From the NCBI RefSeq assembly GCF_042684585.1, contig NZ_JBHULS010000009.1, positions 1 through 8,287 on the forward strand: a DNA stretch of 8,287 nt, read 5' to 3'. The stretch comes from Algorimicrobium sediminis (GTDB lineage: Bacteria; Bacteroidota; Bacteroidia; Flavobacteriales; Flavobacteriaceae). Below the pieces are notes generated by a model, which searched no databases, was not told the DNA's origin, and saw only the letters and a list, made by a program, of their open reading frames with translations. Shown here piece after piece: positions 1-6,300 of this stretch (positions within the stretch are counted from its first letter, which is position 1; each line of letters begins with the position of its first letter). The translations under genes were made by a program, and so were the position numbers.

Positions 1-131
1 TAACAATGTGTATAATTCATTGCTAGTTCTTACCTGCTTGCGAAAAATTATCGAATACCTAAATCTCGTTTTTATTTACTAACTTTAACTCCTAACAGAC
101 CGCAACGAAATCATACACCAGGCCGTTAGGC
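1..131 (+). repeat. attC-like site 0 (left end truncated by window)
   Basis: Imperfect palindrome ending the cassette to the left of the window. AAC is at 2-4, then 3 nt, left stem GTGTAT at 8-13; right stem ATACAC at 113-118, then 6 nt, and GTT at 125-127. A second paired block is TTGC (20-23) with GCAA (102-105), with unpaired bases between the blocks like the extrahelical bases of attC sites. The R'-like box is GTTAGGC (125-131). AAC-to-GTT length is 126 bp. The R''-like outer arm lies off the window, so its match to the previous cassette cannot be seen. Confidence 0.8.
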
Positions 132-881
132 ACAATTTGAGAAACCAATGAAATTAACGATTTTAATATTACTTTTTTCTACTATTTCTGGGTTCAGTCA
201 AGAAATAAAATATAACCTATTTTTAAAAGATTCTTGTTCAAATAAAATTGAGAATAGTTTAATTTATCACCTTGAAAAAAATGGAATAAAATATGAAATA
301 TCAGATTTTGACGGAACAATTATACTTCCGTCAAAAGGAGAATATAAACTTTTTGCGACTGAACTTGACGAAGAACATAATATAATCATTGACAATTTAA
401 CCAATTCTGACACATTAGCTTTACCTAAAATCAATGAACTTCTTTTAATAGATACTAGATCATACAAAATTGTATCAATTGAAGGACTAGGTGAAATTAA
501 TCCTGCAAAAATCGATAATTATAAGTTTACTATTTGCAAAGACTATTGTAACGGAATTGAAACAGATTACTACTCGAACGGAAAAATACGGCTGAATGCG
601 GAATTTAAAAACGGACTTGTAATTGGAGAACTGAAAAGATATTATCAAAGCGGAAACATAAAAGAAATTTCTATTTATGACAAAGACGGGGTTTTGACCA
701 AAAGGACTTTGTTTGAAGAAAATGGGAGCATTAAAAAAGAATAAAAAAAACTGTGCCTAACACCGTATAAAAAAAATTGCTAGTTTTAGCTAAACCAAAG
801 TTAGTTGCTCGTTTGCTAGTTTCTGATTTTCCTTCGGAAAATCCTCGCACACAAACACGCAACTTTCTTTATACAAAAACG
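126..881 (+). mobile_element. Gene cassette 1 (756 bp)
   Basis: Unit between inferred G|TT crossover points in attC0 and attC1. Its ends carry GTTAGGCAC (125-133) and GTGCCTAAC (753-761), exact reverse complements, so a circle made from it would rebuild a fully paired attC-like hairpin. It holds one + strand gene, placed directly after the left boundary, as in integron cassettes. Confidence 0.75.
148..744 (+). CDS. Exported protein with C-terminal MORN_2-type (YwqK-like) repeats
   Basis: A 198-residue protein. Residues 1 to about 17 form a Sec signal peptide: Lys2, a hydrophobic run (LTILILLF), then small residues ending in GFSQ, so it is probably exported across the inner membrane; there is no lipobox cysteine at the cut. 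The middle (20-125) is not recognised. From about 135 come degenerate MORN-type units, with the pattern YYSNGKIR (141-148), RYYQSGNIKE (164-173) and a third partial copy near 188-196. Databases often label such repeats 'YwqK family antitoxin', but the repeat only suggests binding, not a proven antitoxin role. C130 and C134 could form a disulphide. The start is the first ATG after the attC boundary, 23 nt from GTT. It is the only gene of cassette 1; transcription would come from read-through or an unseen promoter. Confidence 0.8.
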   Translation: MKLTILILLFSTISGFSQEIKYNLFLKDSCSNKIENSLIYHLEKNGIKYEISDFDGTIILPSKGEYKLFATELDEEHNIIIDNLTNSDTLALPKINELLLIDTRSYKIVSIEGLGEINPAKIDNYKFTICKDYCNGIETDYYSNGKIRLNAEFKNGLVIGELKRYYQSGNIKEISIYDKDGVLTKRTLFEENGSIKKE

Positions 882-890
882 TTGCCAGTA
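753..890 (+). repeat. attC-like site 1
   Basis: R''-like arm GTGCCTAAC (753-761), 3 nt, left stem GTATAAA (765-771); right stem TTTATAC (868-874), 6 nt, then GTTGCCAGTA (881-890). AAC-to-GTT span is 125 bp. A separate hairpin lies inside: GATTTTCC (825-832), loop TTC, GGAAAATC (836-843). The left outer arm matches the start of cassette 1 and the right outer arm matches the end of cassette 2, not each other beyond AAC/GTT. Confidence 0.85.
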
Positions 891-1654
891 ATTTAAGAAA
901 CCTACGAAATGAAAGAACAAATCGAACGCATAAAAACAAAATTTGACCGATTAAAACAGTTGGACAAGAATTTTGAAGTGTTCGGTTCTGAAAAACATAA
1001 ATACTTGTTTAATCGAACAAAATCGGAAAAAGAATTAATTGATTTTGAGAAAAGTCACAGCATAAAATTACCAGTTCAATATAAAGAATTTTTAATGAAA
1101 ATCGGAAATGGTGGAGCTGGACCATATTACGGATTGGAACCGATTGAAAACGGACTTTTTGCTGACCTTGATTATAAAGACAAGAATGACCTGAATGACT
1201 TATCCAAACCTTTTCCTCATACCGAACATTGGAATTTGGATTTTGGAGAAGTAACTGACGAAAATGAAGATGAATATTTTGAACAAAAAGACAAAGAATA
1301 TTTTCAAAATAAATGGGCAAATGGACTTTTAAGAGTTTCTAATTTTGGATGTGGAGTTTCAATGAATTTAGTTGTTAACGGAAAAGAATATGGTAATTTA
1401 TGGGTTGACGACAGATGCAACGACCAAGGAATTTATCCTAATCCTTACATTGAAAATAGAGATAGAATAACGTTTCTCGATTGGTATGAACATTGGATTG
1501 ACAATGAACTGAAAGAAAAAACTACTGGCAACACCGTGTATAATTAATTGCTTGGTTCTAGCTTACTTGCGAATATTCCTGCGGAATATTCACGGGTTCG
1601 TAAATGTTTATTAACTTAGTTGCTTAACCACGCAACTAACCATACACAAACTCG
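882..1654 (+). mobile_element. Gene cassette 2 (773 bp)
   Basis: Ends carry GTTGCCAGTA (881-890) and TACTGGCAAC (1523-1532), a perfect 10-bp reverse-complement pair found only in this cassette. It holds one SUKH-type gene whose last codons run into its own attC-like site. Confidence 0.78.
909..1547 (+). CDS. SMI1/KNR4 (SUKH-superfamily) protein, likely immunity protein
   Basis: A 212-residue protein with no signal peptide, so cytoplasmic. The SMI1/KNR4 signature is clear: an N-terminal helix with EKELIDFEKSH (40-50), then LPVQYKEFLMKIGNGGAG (54-71) and YYGLEPI, an acidic middle, a glycine-rich FGCGVSMNLVVNGKEYGNLW stretch, and a C-terminal FLDWYEHWIDNEL helix. In bacteria this fold is best known for immunity proteins that neutralise polymorphic or contact-dependent toxins. 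No toxin gene is next to it, so it may be an orphan immunity gene; that role is inferred. The start ATG at 909 lies 28 nt after the attC boundary. Oddity: codons 205-212 (TTGNTVYN) and the TAA lie inside the R'' arm and first stem of attC-like site 2, so the C-terminus is encoded by the recombination site. Confidence 0.9.
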   Translation: MKEQIERIKTKFDRLKQLDKNFEVFGSEKHKYLFNRTKSEKELIDFEKSHSIKLPVQYKEFLMKIGNGGAGPYYGLEPIENGLFADLDYKDKNDLNDLSKPFPHTEHWNLDFGEVTDENEDEYFEQKDKEYFQNKWANGLLRVSNFGCGVSMNLVVNGKEYGNLWVDDRCNDQGIYPNPYIENRDRITFLDWYEHWIDNELKEKTTGNTVYN

Positions 1655-1663
1655 TTGTGTGTA
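1523..1663 (+). repeat. attC-like site 2
   Basis: R''-like arm TACTGGCAAC (1523-1532), 3 nt, left stem GTGTAT (1536-1541); right stem ATACAC (1642-1647), 6 nt, GTTGTGTGTA (1654-1663). AAC-to-GTT span is 127 bp. Secondary pairing ATTGC/GCAAC flanks the first stem. A strong inner hairpin GAATATTCC (1571-1579), loop TGC, GGAATATTC (1583-1591) sits in the interior. The first stem and flank GTGTATAATT(A/C)ATTGCT are 16/17 identical to attC0. Confidence 0.87.
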
Positions 1664-1694
1664 ATTTGAGAAAACCGAACTGAATGGACATTTA

Positions 1695-2069
1695 ATGGGA
1701 CTATTTGACTTTCTAAAAAAGAAAAAAATACCGATTGACTTCTCGGATAAAAATGTTTCGAAACTGACTTTGAAATCGGATTTACTCGGACAAACTCTAA
1801 TTGCTAACGGACTTGGATTTTATGTGGACCATTTGTCTCAAATTCGACTTGCTGCCGACAATAAAGATGAATCGGAATTTAAAAAACTCGTGATTAGCCG
1901 AGAATTATTTGGTGGAGCTGGAGCGCTTTGGGAAATTCACATTGAAAATCCGACTGAATATAAAAAATTTAATAAGCAATTTACTGAATATGTTGATTTA
2001 CTTACTCAAATGGGAATTAAAAACGGACGAGTAAAACAAATTCGGAAAACAATGCCAAAACTGAACTGA
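1695..2069 (+). CDS. Unrecognised 124-aa cytoplasmic protein
   Basis: Not recognised as a named family. It opens with MGLFDFLKKKK, an amphipathic, basic start seen in many small bacterial proteins, with no signal peptide or membrane segment. The body is mixed, with LTLKSDLLGQTLIANGLGFYVDHLSQIRLAA in the middle, a GGAGALWEIHIENP stretch (75-88), and a basic C-terminus (KNGRVKQIRKTMPKLN). The start at 1695 overlaps the TAA of a four-codon frame (1684-1695, ATG GAC ATT TAA) as TAATG; this may be chance. It shares cassette 3 with the next gene, 4 nt downstream. The pairing of two small soluble genes would fit a toxin-immunity or toxin-antitoxin pair, but nothing in the sequence proves it. Confidence 0.75.
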   Translation: MGLFDFLKKKKIPIDFSDKNVSKLTLKSDLLGQTLIANGLGFYVDHLSQIRLAADNKDESEFKKLVISRELFGGAGALWEIHIENPTEYKKFNKQFTEYVDLLTQMGIKNGRVKQIRKTMPKLN

Positions 2070-2073
2070 ATTA

Positions 2074-2436
2074 ATGACTGAAATTATTTTAACTCGTGAC
2101 AGTGTTCACATTAGCGATGATGTTGATGCTCCTCACACAAAATCAATCACTTTAAAAGAATTAACTGTTGAGCAACTATACAGAGAAATAAAGAGAATAG
2201 AATATTTACCCAGGTTTAGTGGTATTCAAACTTGGGGAATTATAGGATATAGTCCAATTTCAGTTATTGCACATCAATGGAGTGAATTGAGACCTTTAAT
2301 GAATTGTGATATGATTTTGGAAATAGAATTAAAAAGAACGAATAACAAATTACATTTATCTTGTTTTGGAGGAATAGAACCAGAAAAAGTTTTAAAAGTA
2401 TTAGAAAGGTATAATAATGTTCACTCTGAATTTTAA
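2074..2436 (+). CDS. Unrecognised 120-aa protein with a DSVHISDDVDAPH N-terminus
   Basis: A 120-residue soluble protein without signal peptide. The start ATG lies 4 nt after the previous stop, so the two are very likely co-translated. The N-terminus has RDSVHISDDVDAPHTKSITL (8-27), followed by LPRFSGIQTWGII, IAVI-like SVIAHQW and a C-terminal strand LHLSCFGG. From general recall, this DSV-x-x-x-DDVDAPH layout recurs in small hypothetical proteins of many bacteria, but I cannot name a family or give a function. The acidic N-terminal patch and small size are compatible with an immunity or antitoxin-like partner of the gene before it; this is inference only. The stop is followed by attC-like site 3 after about 10 nt. 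Confidence 0.75.
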   Translation: MTEIILTRDSVHISDDVDAPHTKSITLKELTVEQLYREIKRIEYLPRFSGIQTWGIIGYSPISVIAHQWSELRPLMNCDMILEIELKRTNNKLHLSCFGGIEPEKVLKVLERYNNVHSEF

Positions 2437-2446
2437 AAATAAAAAC

Positions 2447-2585
2447 TACACACAACAACGTGTAAGCGCAATAACGGCTGAATTTCCAAATCGGAAATTC
2501 AACTTGTTTTGCTAAATTAGGTGCGTCAGCGGAAAGTACTCGCGCACTTTCCCGTTACTGACGCTTACACAAAAACGTTGTACAC
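2447..2585 (+). repeat. attC-like site 3
   Basis: R''-like arm TACACACAAC (2447-2456), 3 nt, a longer left stem GTGTAAGCG (2460-2468); right stem CGCTTACAC (2562-2570), 6 nt, GTTGTACAC (2577-2585). AAC-to-GTT span is 126 bp. A second block TAACGG pairs with CCGTTA, separated from the first by unequal unpaired bases. Inner hairpin: TGAATTTCC (2479-2487), 5-nt loop, GGAAATTCA (2493-2501). The interior sequence differs from the other sites, so the structure rather than the sequence is kept. Confidence 0.86.
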
Positions 2586-2618
2586 AAGCTCTGAAAAGCC
2601 ATCCGCACAAACAGCACA

Positions 2619-2661
2619 TTTGGTTTTTGCCATCACAAATGCCAACGCTTAAAAAACCAAA
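2619..2661 (+). repeat. 10-bp inverted repeat in the cassette 4 leader
   Basis: TTTGGTTTTT (2619-2628) and AAAAACCAAA (2652-2661) are perfect reverse complements with 23 nt between them, so the leader DNA or an RNA through it could fold. It lies upstream of the promoter, so it is not part of the operon transcript if that promoter is the main one. The octamer CCAACGCT occurs here twice (2642-2649, 2676-2683) and again after the operon (6785-6792). Function unknown. Confidence 0.5.
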
Positions 2662-2707
2662 AGAGCTATTTCTTTCCAACGCTACATCAGAAAACCAAAC
2701 ATAAGTA

Positions 2708-2737
2708 TTGAATATCCTTTGAATTTTGTTAATTTTG
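2708..2737 (+). promoter_or_regulatory. Bacteroidota-type promoter of the restriction-modification operon
   Basis: TAATTTTG at 2730-2737 fits the Bacteroidota -7 consensus TAnnTTTG exactly. TTG at 2708-2710 lies 19 nt upstream, in the right place for the -33 element (TTTG/TTG). Transcription would begin near 2743-2745, about 12 nt before the first ATG of the regulator gene, giving a nearly leaderless message. Confidence 0.65.
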
Positions 2738-2771
2738 TCAAGATTTTATTTTCAAGATGAAACTGACAAAA
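2733..2771 (+). promoter_or_regulatory. Candidate operator for the XRE-type regulator
   Basis: TTTTGTCA (2733-2740) and TGACAAAA (2764-2771) form a perfect 8-bp inverted repeat with 23 nt between. The left half overlaps the -7 element and the right half overlaps the regulator's start codons. A direct repeat TCAAGAT (2738-2744, 2752-2758) lies in the same interval at 14-nt spacing. Both would suit autoregulation by the protein encoded just downstream, as in controller proteins of restriction-modification systems. Binding is inferred. Confidence 0.4.
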
Positions 2772-3101
2772 ATGAAAAAATCGATTGGAGAATTTATCCA
2801 TAATCTCAGAACAGAAAGTGGACTGACTCTTACACAGTTAGGTGCAAAATTGGATATTGACTCAGGAGCACTGAGCAAAATTGAAAACGGAAAAAAGCGG
2901 TTAGATGAAAAAACTTTGCCAAAATTAGCAGAAGTCTTTGAACTTGATTTAGATGAACTTAAGGAAGAATACATAAGTGAACAAATCGCTTATAAAGTAT
3001 TTGAATCTGGTTGTAGTAACAAAGTCTTAAATCTTGCTGAGGAAAAAATCGTTTATATCAAACAACAAAACTTAACACAAACCAAAATTAAATTTCAATA
3101 A
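2757..3101 (+). CDS. XRE/Cro-type HTH regulator of the restriction-modification operon
   Basis: A 114-residue protein with an N-terminal Cro/C1-type helix-turn-helix at about 11-70: IHNLRTESGLTLTQLGAKL gives helices 1-2, DSGALSKIENGKK (35-47) the turn and recognition helix, and TLPKLAEVFELDLDEL the closing helices. A C-terminal tail (71-114) is longer than in the smallest controller proteins, with two cysteine-free helical stretches around a single Cys86. It is the first gene of the operon, 5 nt before the methyltransferase start, so a role as controller of methyltransferase and nuclease timing is likely. The true start could be M1 (2757) or M6 (2772); the candidate operator overlaps both. 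No strong ribosome binding site is seen, in keeping with a short leader. Confidence 0.92.
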   Translation: MKLTKMKKSIGEFIHNLRTESGLTLTQLGAKLDIDSGALSKIENGKKRLDEKTLPKLAEVFELDLDELKEEYISEQIAYKVFESGCSNKVLNLAEEKIVYIKQQNLTQTKIKFQ

Positions 3102-3106
3102 AGGAT

Positions 3107-4942
3107 ATGAGATATTACGGAGCAAAAACAAAATTACTTCCATTTATTGAAGAAGCTGTTAAATCAACAGGAGTTAATGGTGCATCAAATTTTGTAGATT
3201 TATTTGCAGGAACAACATCTGTAGGGCAACATTTTAAAAAATTAGGATATACAGTTTACTCTAACGATATGTTAGAGTTTTCCTATGCTTTGTCTAAGAC
3301 ATTCATAGAAACTAATAAACTTCCAACTTTCAAAAAATTAAAAAGTAAATTAAAAATCAAAGATGATAATCAACTAATTTTTGATTATTTAAATAATGTT
3401 GACGAACTAAACGAAGGGTTTATTTTTAAGAATTATTCTCCAAATGGAGAACGTCAATATTTTACTGACGACAATGCTTTAAAAATAGATACTTTTAGAA
3501 CATTAATTCACGAGTGGAGAGAAAGTAAACTCATAAATGAATTAGAATATTATTATCTAATTACTTCTCTTTTGAGGTCTGTTAACCTCGTTAGCAATGT
3601 AACTGGAACATATGGTGCCTATCTTAAAACTTGGGACAAAAGAGCCTTAAATCCGTTAACACTTGAGCAAGTTCCAATTATAGAAAGCACAACTAAAAAT
3701 AAAGCTTTCAAAAGAGACGCAAACGAATTAATCCGAGAAATTAAACCAGATTTATTGTATCTCGACCCACCATATAATTCTCGTCAGTACGCATCAAATT
3801 ATTTCCTACTTGAATTAATCGCAGAAGGTTGGTTTGATAAAGAGCCAAAAATTTATGGTAAAACTGGAATGCGAGAATATGAACATCAAAAATCCAAGTA
3901 TTGTTCTAAAGTGGATGCATTTAATGCATTGGAAGATTTAGTTTTACACGGCTCAAAAGCCAAATACATATTTTTAAGCTACAATAATGAAGGCGTTATT
4001 GACCAAAACAAAATAGTGAAAGCTATGGAACGTATTGGAGAGGTTGACACTCTTACGGAAAATCATAAAAGATATAAAAGCGTAAACCAAACAGCCGAAG
4101 ACCCACAAATGACTTTTGAATTTGTATTTAAATTAAAGCCAAAAAAAACAGTTAACAAGGTTAATAATTTAACTGGTAAAGAGTGGTTACAAAATTCTTT
4201 TAGTATTTGGCGAGATTTAGGTAAATCTGAGGAAGAAAGAAAACTTAAGCATCCTGCAATATTCACTGTGAAATTAGCTTCAAAATTAATTGATACATTT
4301 TGCAAACCAAATGGTGGTTTAATTCTTGACCCATTTGCAGGTTCTGGAACTACTTTAATAGCAGGTTTATCCAAAGAAAAAGAAGTTATTGGTTTTGATT
4401 TAAGTCAAAAATTCAAAGATATTTTCCTAAAAAGAGCAACAAATTCATATGGATTCAATTCTTATGGGTTAGACTCCAAGTATGTGATAAATGATTCAAG
4501 ATTCTTATCACAAAACATTGAAGAGAATTCTGTAGATTTATGCATAACCTCGCCTCCATATTGGGATGTTCTAAATAGAAAGAGAACTGCGGACAGTAAA
4601 GAAAACATAAACTACTCCGAAGATTTTGAAGACTTAGGGAACATTGAAGATTACAACGAATTTTTAGATGCTCTAAAAGGAGTATCAAACGAAGTTTTTA
4701 AAGTTCTAAAACCAAAATCTTACTACATTTTAAATGTAATGGATTTAAGAAAAAAGAGTAATTTTTACCCGTTGCATATTGACGCAATCACAATAGCTAA
4801 AGAAGTTGGTTTCAATTTAGAAGATTTAATTATTTGGGACAGACAACAAGAATATAACAATATGAGACCATTAGGATATCCATATAAGTTTATAGTAAAC
4901 AAAGTACACGAATATCTTATAATTTTAAGAAAACCAGAATAA
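3107..4942 (+). CDS. Fused double DNA methyltransferase (D12-class adenine domain plus TSPPYW domain)
   Basis: A 611-residue protein with two complete methyltransferase domains that transfer methyl groups from S-adenosylmethionine to DNA. Domain 1 (about 1-345) is a D12/Dam-like N6-adenine enzyme: motif X-like RYYGAKTKLLPFI (2-14), SAM-binding VDLFAGTTSVG (30-40), catalytic DPPY (220-223) followed by NSRQYASNY. Domain 2 (about 360-611) has HPAIFTVKLASKLI, then SAM-binding DPFAGSGTT (408-416) and catalytic TSPPYW (481-486). TSPPY is most common in N4-cytosine enzymes but also occurs in N6-adenine ones. In domain 2 the SAM motif precedes the catalytic motif, unlike the usual beta-class order. 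Double enzymes of this kind (M.FokI is the classic) protect asymmetric sites, one domain per strand. AAGGA stands just before the start. The stop overlaps the next start (TAATG). Confidence 0.94.
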   Translation: MRYYGAKTKLLPFIEEAVKSTGVNGASNFVDLFAGTTSVGQHFKKLGYTVYSNDMLEFSYALSKTFIETNKLPTFKKLKSKLKIKDDNQLIFDYLNNVDELNEGFIFKNYSPNGERQYFTDDNALKIDTFRTLIHEWRESKLINELEYYYLITSLLRSVNLVSNVTGTYGAYLKTWDKRALNPLTLEQVPIIESTTKNKAFKRDANELIREIKPDLLYLDPPYNSRQYASNYFLLELIAEGWFDKEPKIYGKTGMREYEHQKSKYCSKVDAFNALEDLVLHGSKAKYIFLSYNNEGVIDQNKIVKAMERIGEVDTLTENHKRYKSVNQTAEDPQMTFEFVFKLKPKKTVNKVNNLTGKEWLQNSFSIWRDLGKSEEERKLKHPAIFTVKLASKLIDTFCKPNGGLILDPFAGSGTTLIAGLSKEKEVIGFDLSQKFKDIFLKRATNSYGFNSYGLDSKYVINDSRFLSQNIEENSVDLCITSPPYWDVLNRKRTADSKENINYSEDFEDLGNIEDYNEFLDALKGVSNEVFKVLKPKSYYILNVMDLRKKSNFYPLHIDAITIAKEVGFNLEDLIIWDRQQEYNNMRPLGYPYKFIVNKVHEYLIILRKPE

Positions 4943-5391
4943 TGACACAACAAGAATTTTACATTAATGTAGGTTATTTGGCAAATCCTGCGAGAAGAAC
5001 AAATATACAGGTGGAGATGCCACATCGACGACAAGCAACTTTTATAACAGAATATGCAAACTTAACAGGCAACTTTCCATTACCCAATAACTCTACTACT
5101 GCTCCTTACTATGTTTGGGCTCCAGGAGCAGATAAATATGGTTTAGAAACTCGTGCATATTTTGCATCAAATGCAAATATTCCACAAACTTTGATTGATA
5201 CTCTTGAACCAAGAGGTTTTCAAAATAGACCTGGATATGATGCTTATGATAGACGAATTAGTAGAAAGAAAAACATTTTCCCTCTTTTAGAGGCTGGTTT
5301 TGTTCTAGGTCCAATTCAAGATGTTAATAGAATTAGAGGTTTAGTACCTGTCAACTACATTAATGATTTTAACACAGGATTTGCATTATAA
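4942..5391 (+). CDS. Unrecognised 149-aa protein of the restriction-modification operon
   Basis: Not recognised. Soluble, no signal peptide, rich in Asn, Arg, Pro and aromatic residues. Visible stretches are YLANPARRTNIQVEMPHRR (8-26), TTAPYYVWAPGADKYGLETR, ARG-like LEPRGFQNRPGYDAYDRRISRKK, and GLVPVNYINDFNTGF at the end. No nuclease, methyltransferase or HTH motif is visible; the many Arg residues would suit DNA or protein contact. Its start is within the methyltransferase stop (TAATG) and its stop touches the next start with no gap, so all three are probably made in fixed ratio. Position between methyltransferase and nuclease-related genes argues that it is part of the restriction enzyme or a specificity partner; this is inference from context. 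Confidence 0.8.
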   Translation: MTQQEFYINVGYLANPARRTNIQVEMPHRRQATFITEYANLTGNFPLPNNSTTAPYYVWAPGADKYGLETRAYFASNANIPQTLIDTLEPRGFQNRPGYDAYDRRISRKKNIFPLLEAGFVLGPIQDVNRIRGLVPVNYINDFNTGFAL

Positions 5392-6300
5392 ATGGAAAAG
5401 AATAAAATATCTAATTTTTTAACTCCTGATATATCTTATTTATTGGGGTTAATAACAGGAAGAGGGGAAATACAATATAATAATGATGTCAAAAAAATTA
5501 TCATTGACTTTGAGTACAAAACTTTAAAGTCAACTGCAATTACTAAAACTTTTGACCAAAAACTACATATTCAAACAAGTCTTGATAAAGTTGTTGTTCG
5601 TCTTCAAAATATGGGAATTAACGTTGTAAAAGATGTTGCCGATAAAAAAATTTCTTTAGTTCTAAAATGGGACAGAGAAGATATAGCTTGGTTATTTATA
5701 AAATTTTTAATCAACGGAACTCGTTTTAGTTATCACGATTTTCAAGTTCCAGAACCAATATTTGAATCAACACAAGAAAACAAAAAAGAATTTCTAAGAG
5801 GAGTTAGTGATGTAACTGCATACGTTAGAGCTTCAAATTATTATGGTTTTTCAAAAGACCAACCTAAAAGATATAGAGTTTATATTGAGGTTACTAATAA
5901 GAATTGGCATTTACCACCACAGCTTTGCCAATTAATTCAATCTTTAGAAATTCCAGTACAAAATATAAATTACGGTCATCCAAATCTAAGAGACCCAAAC
6001 AATAAAAAAGGTAATAGATTTTGGGCGAAAGAACATCAAATGAAAATTTTTGCTGATGATTTCCAAGAAATCGGTTTTTACATTTCACATAAGGAAGAAG
6101 CTCTATTAGAATTAGCTGAAAGTAATCGAGAGAATTTTGATACTCCAATTGATTTGTGCGATGGCACAACAAAAAGGAATAAAACTAAGCCCTCACATCC
6201 TGATGAAAATGATGATGGTTTACCTTCTGAGATTAGAGGTAAACACTTTAATGGATTTAAAGAAATTTGCAATTGTTTAAACTGTTATAAACAAAACTAA
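5392..6300 (+). CDS. Two-repeat LAGLIDADG-fold protein, likely DNA-recognition subunit of restriction enzyme
   Basis: A 302-residue protein with two LAGLIDADG repeats. Repeat 1: SYLLGLITGRGEIQ (15-28), with VVRLQNMGINV near 67-80. Repeat 2: KEFLRGVSDVTAYVR (132-146), then YRVYIEVTNKNWHL and LIQSLEIPVQNINYG. These match the fold's pattern of motif helix, beta sheet and 'LLxxLGI' helix. The usual catalytic acid of each motif is missing: R24 and T142 take those places, though E26 and D140 are close by. So it probably binds DNA without the standard cutting chemistry, as known for WhiA. The C-terminus (about 250-302) adds an acidic DENDDG linker, RGKHFNGFKEIC and a C-x-C-x2-C cluster (293, 295, 298). 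It starts right after the previous stop and its TAA overlaps the next ATG. Confidence 0.83.
   Translation: MEKNKISNFLTPDISYLLGLITGRGEIQYNNDVKKIIIDFEYKTLKSTAITKTFDQKLHIQTSLDKVVVRLQNMGINVVKDVADKKISLVLKWDREDIAWLFIKFLINGTRFSYHDFQVPEPIFESTQENKKEFLRGVSDVTAYVRASNYYGFSKDQPKRYRVYIEVTNKNWHLPPQLCQLIQSLEIPVQNINYGHPNLRDPNNKKGNRFWAKEHQMKIFADDFQEIGFYISHKEEALLELAESNRENFDTPIDLCDGTTKRNKTKPSHPDENDDGLPSEIRGKHFNGFKEICNCLNCYKQN

Larger units (their letters stand above)
1655..2577 (+). mobile_element. Gene cassette 3 (923 bp, two genes)
   Basis: Ends carry GTTGTGTGTA (1654-1663) and TACACACAAC (2447-2456), a perfect 10-bp reverse-complement pair. Two small genes lie in tandem between them with only 4 nt between stop and start. 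Confidence 0.76.

Noticed and set aside
125..761. Reading GTTAGGCAC/GTGCCTAAC as terminal inverted repeats of an insertion sequence
   Set aside because: There is no transposase, no target-site duplication, and the end sequence differs from unit to unit while matching within each unit, which fits cassettes rather than one transposon family.
753..890. Repeated palindromes as a CRISPR array or REP/terminator elements
   Set aside because: Copies are about 125 bp, spaced by whole genes, vary in sequence but not in layout, and lack regular spacers or a stem followed by a T-run.
881..908. TAATTT runs after the cassette boundaries as standard Bacteroidota promoters
   Set aside because: They miss the TAnnTTTG spacing by one base and have no TTG-type -33 element at the right distance, so I kept them as an observation rather than a promoter feature.
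1684..1697. Four-codon leader frame (ATG GAC ATT TAA) overlapping the start at 1695
   Set aside because: Too short to tell from chance in AT-rich sequence; mentioned only as a note in the gene entry.
5392..6300. LAGLIDADG gene as a homing endonuclease of an intron or intein
   Set aside because: It is a free-standing gene with zero-gap and overlapping junctions inside an operon, no host gene is interrupted, and both motifs lack the usual catalytic acid.
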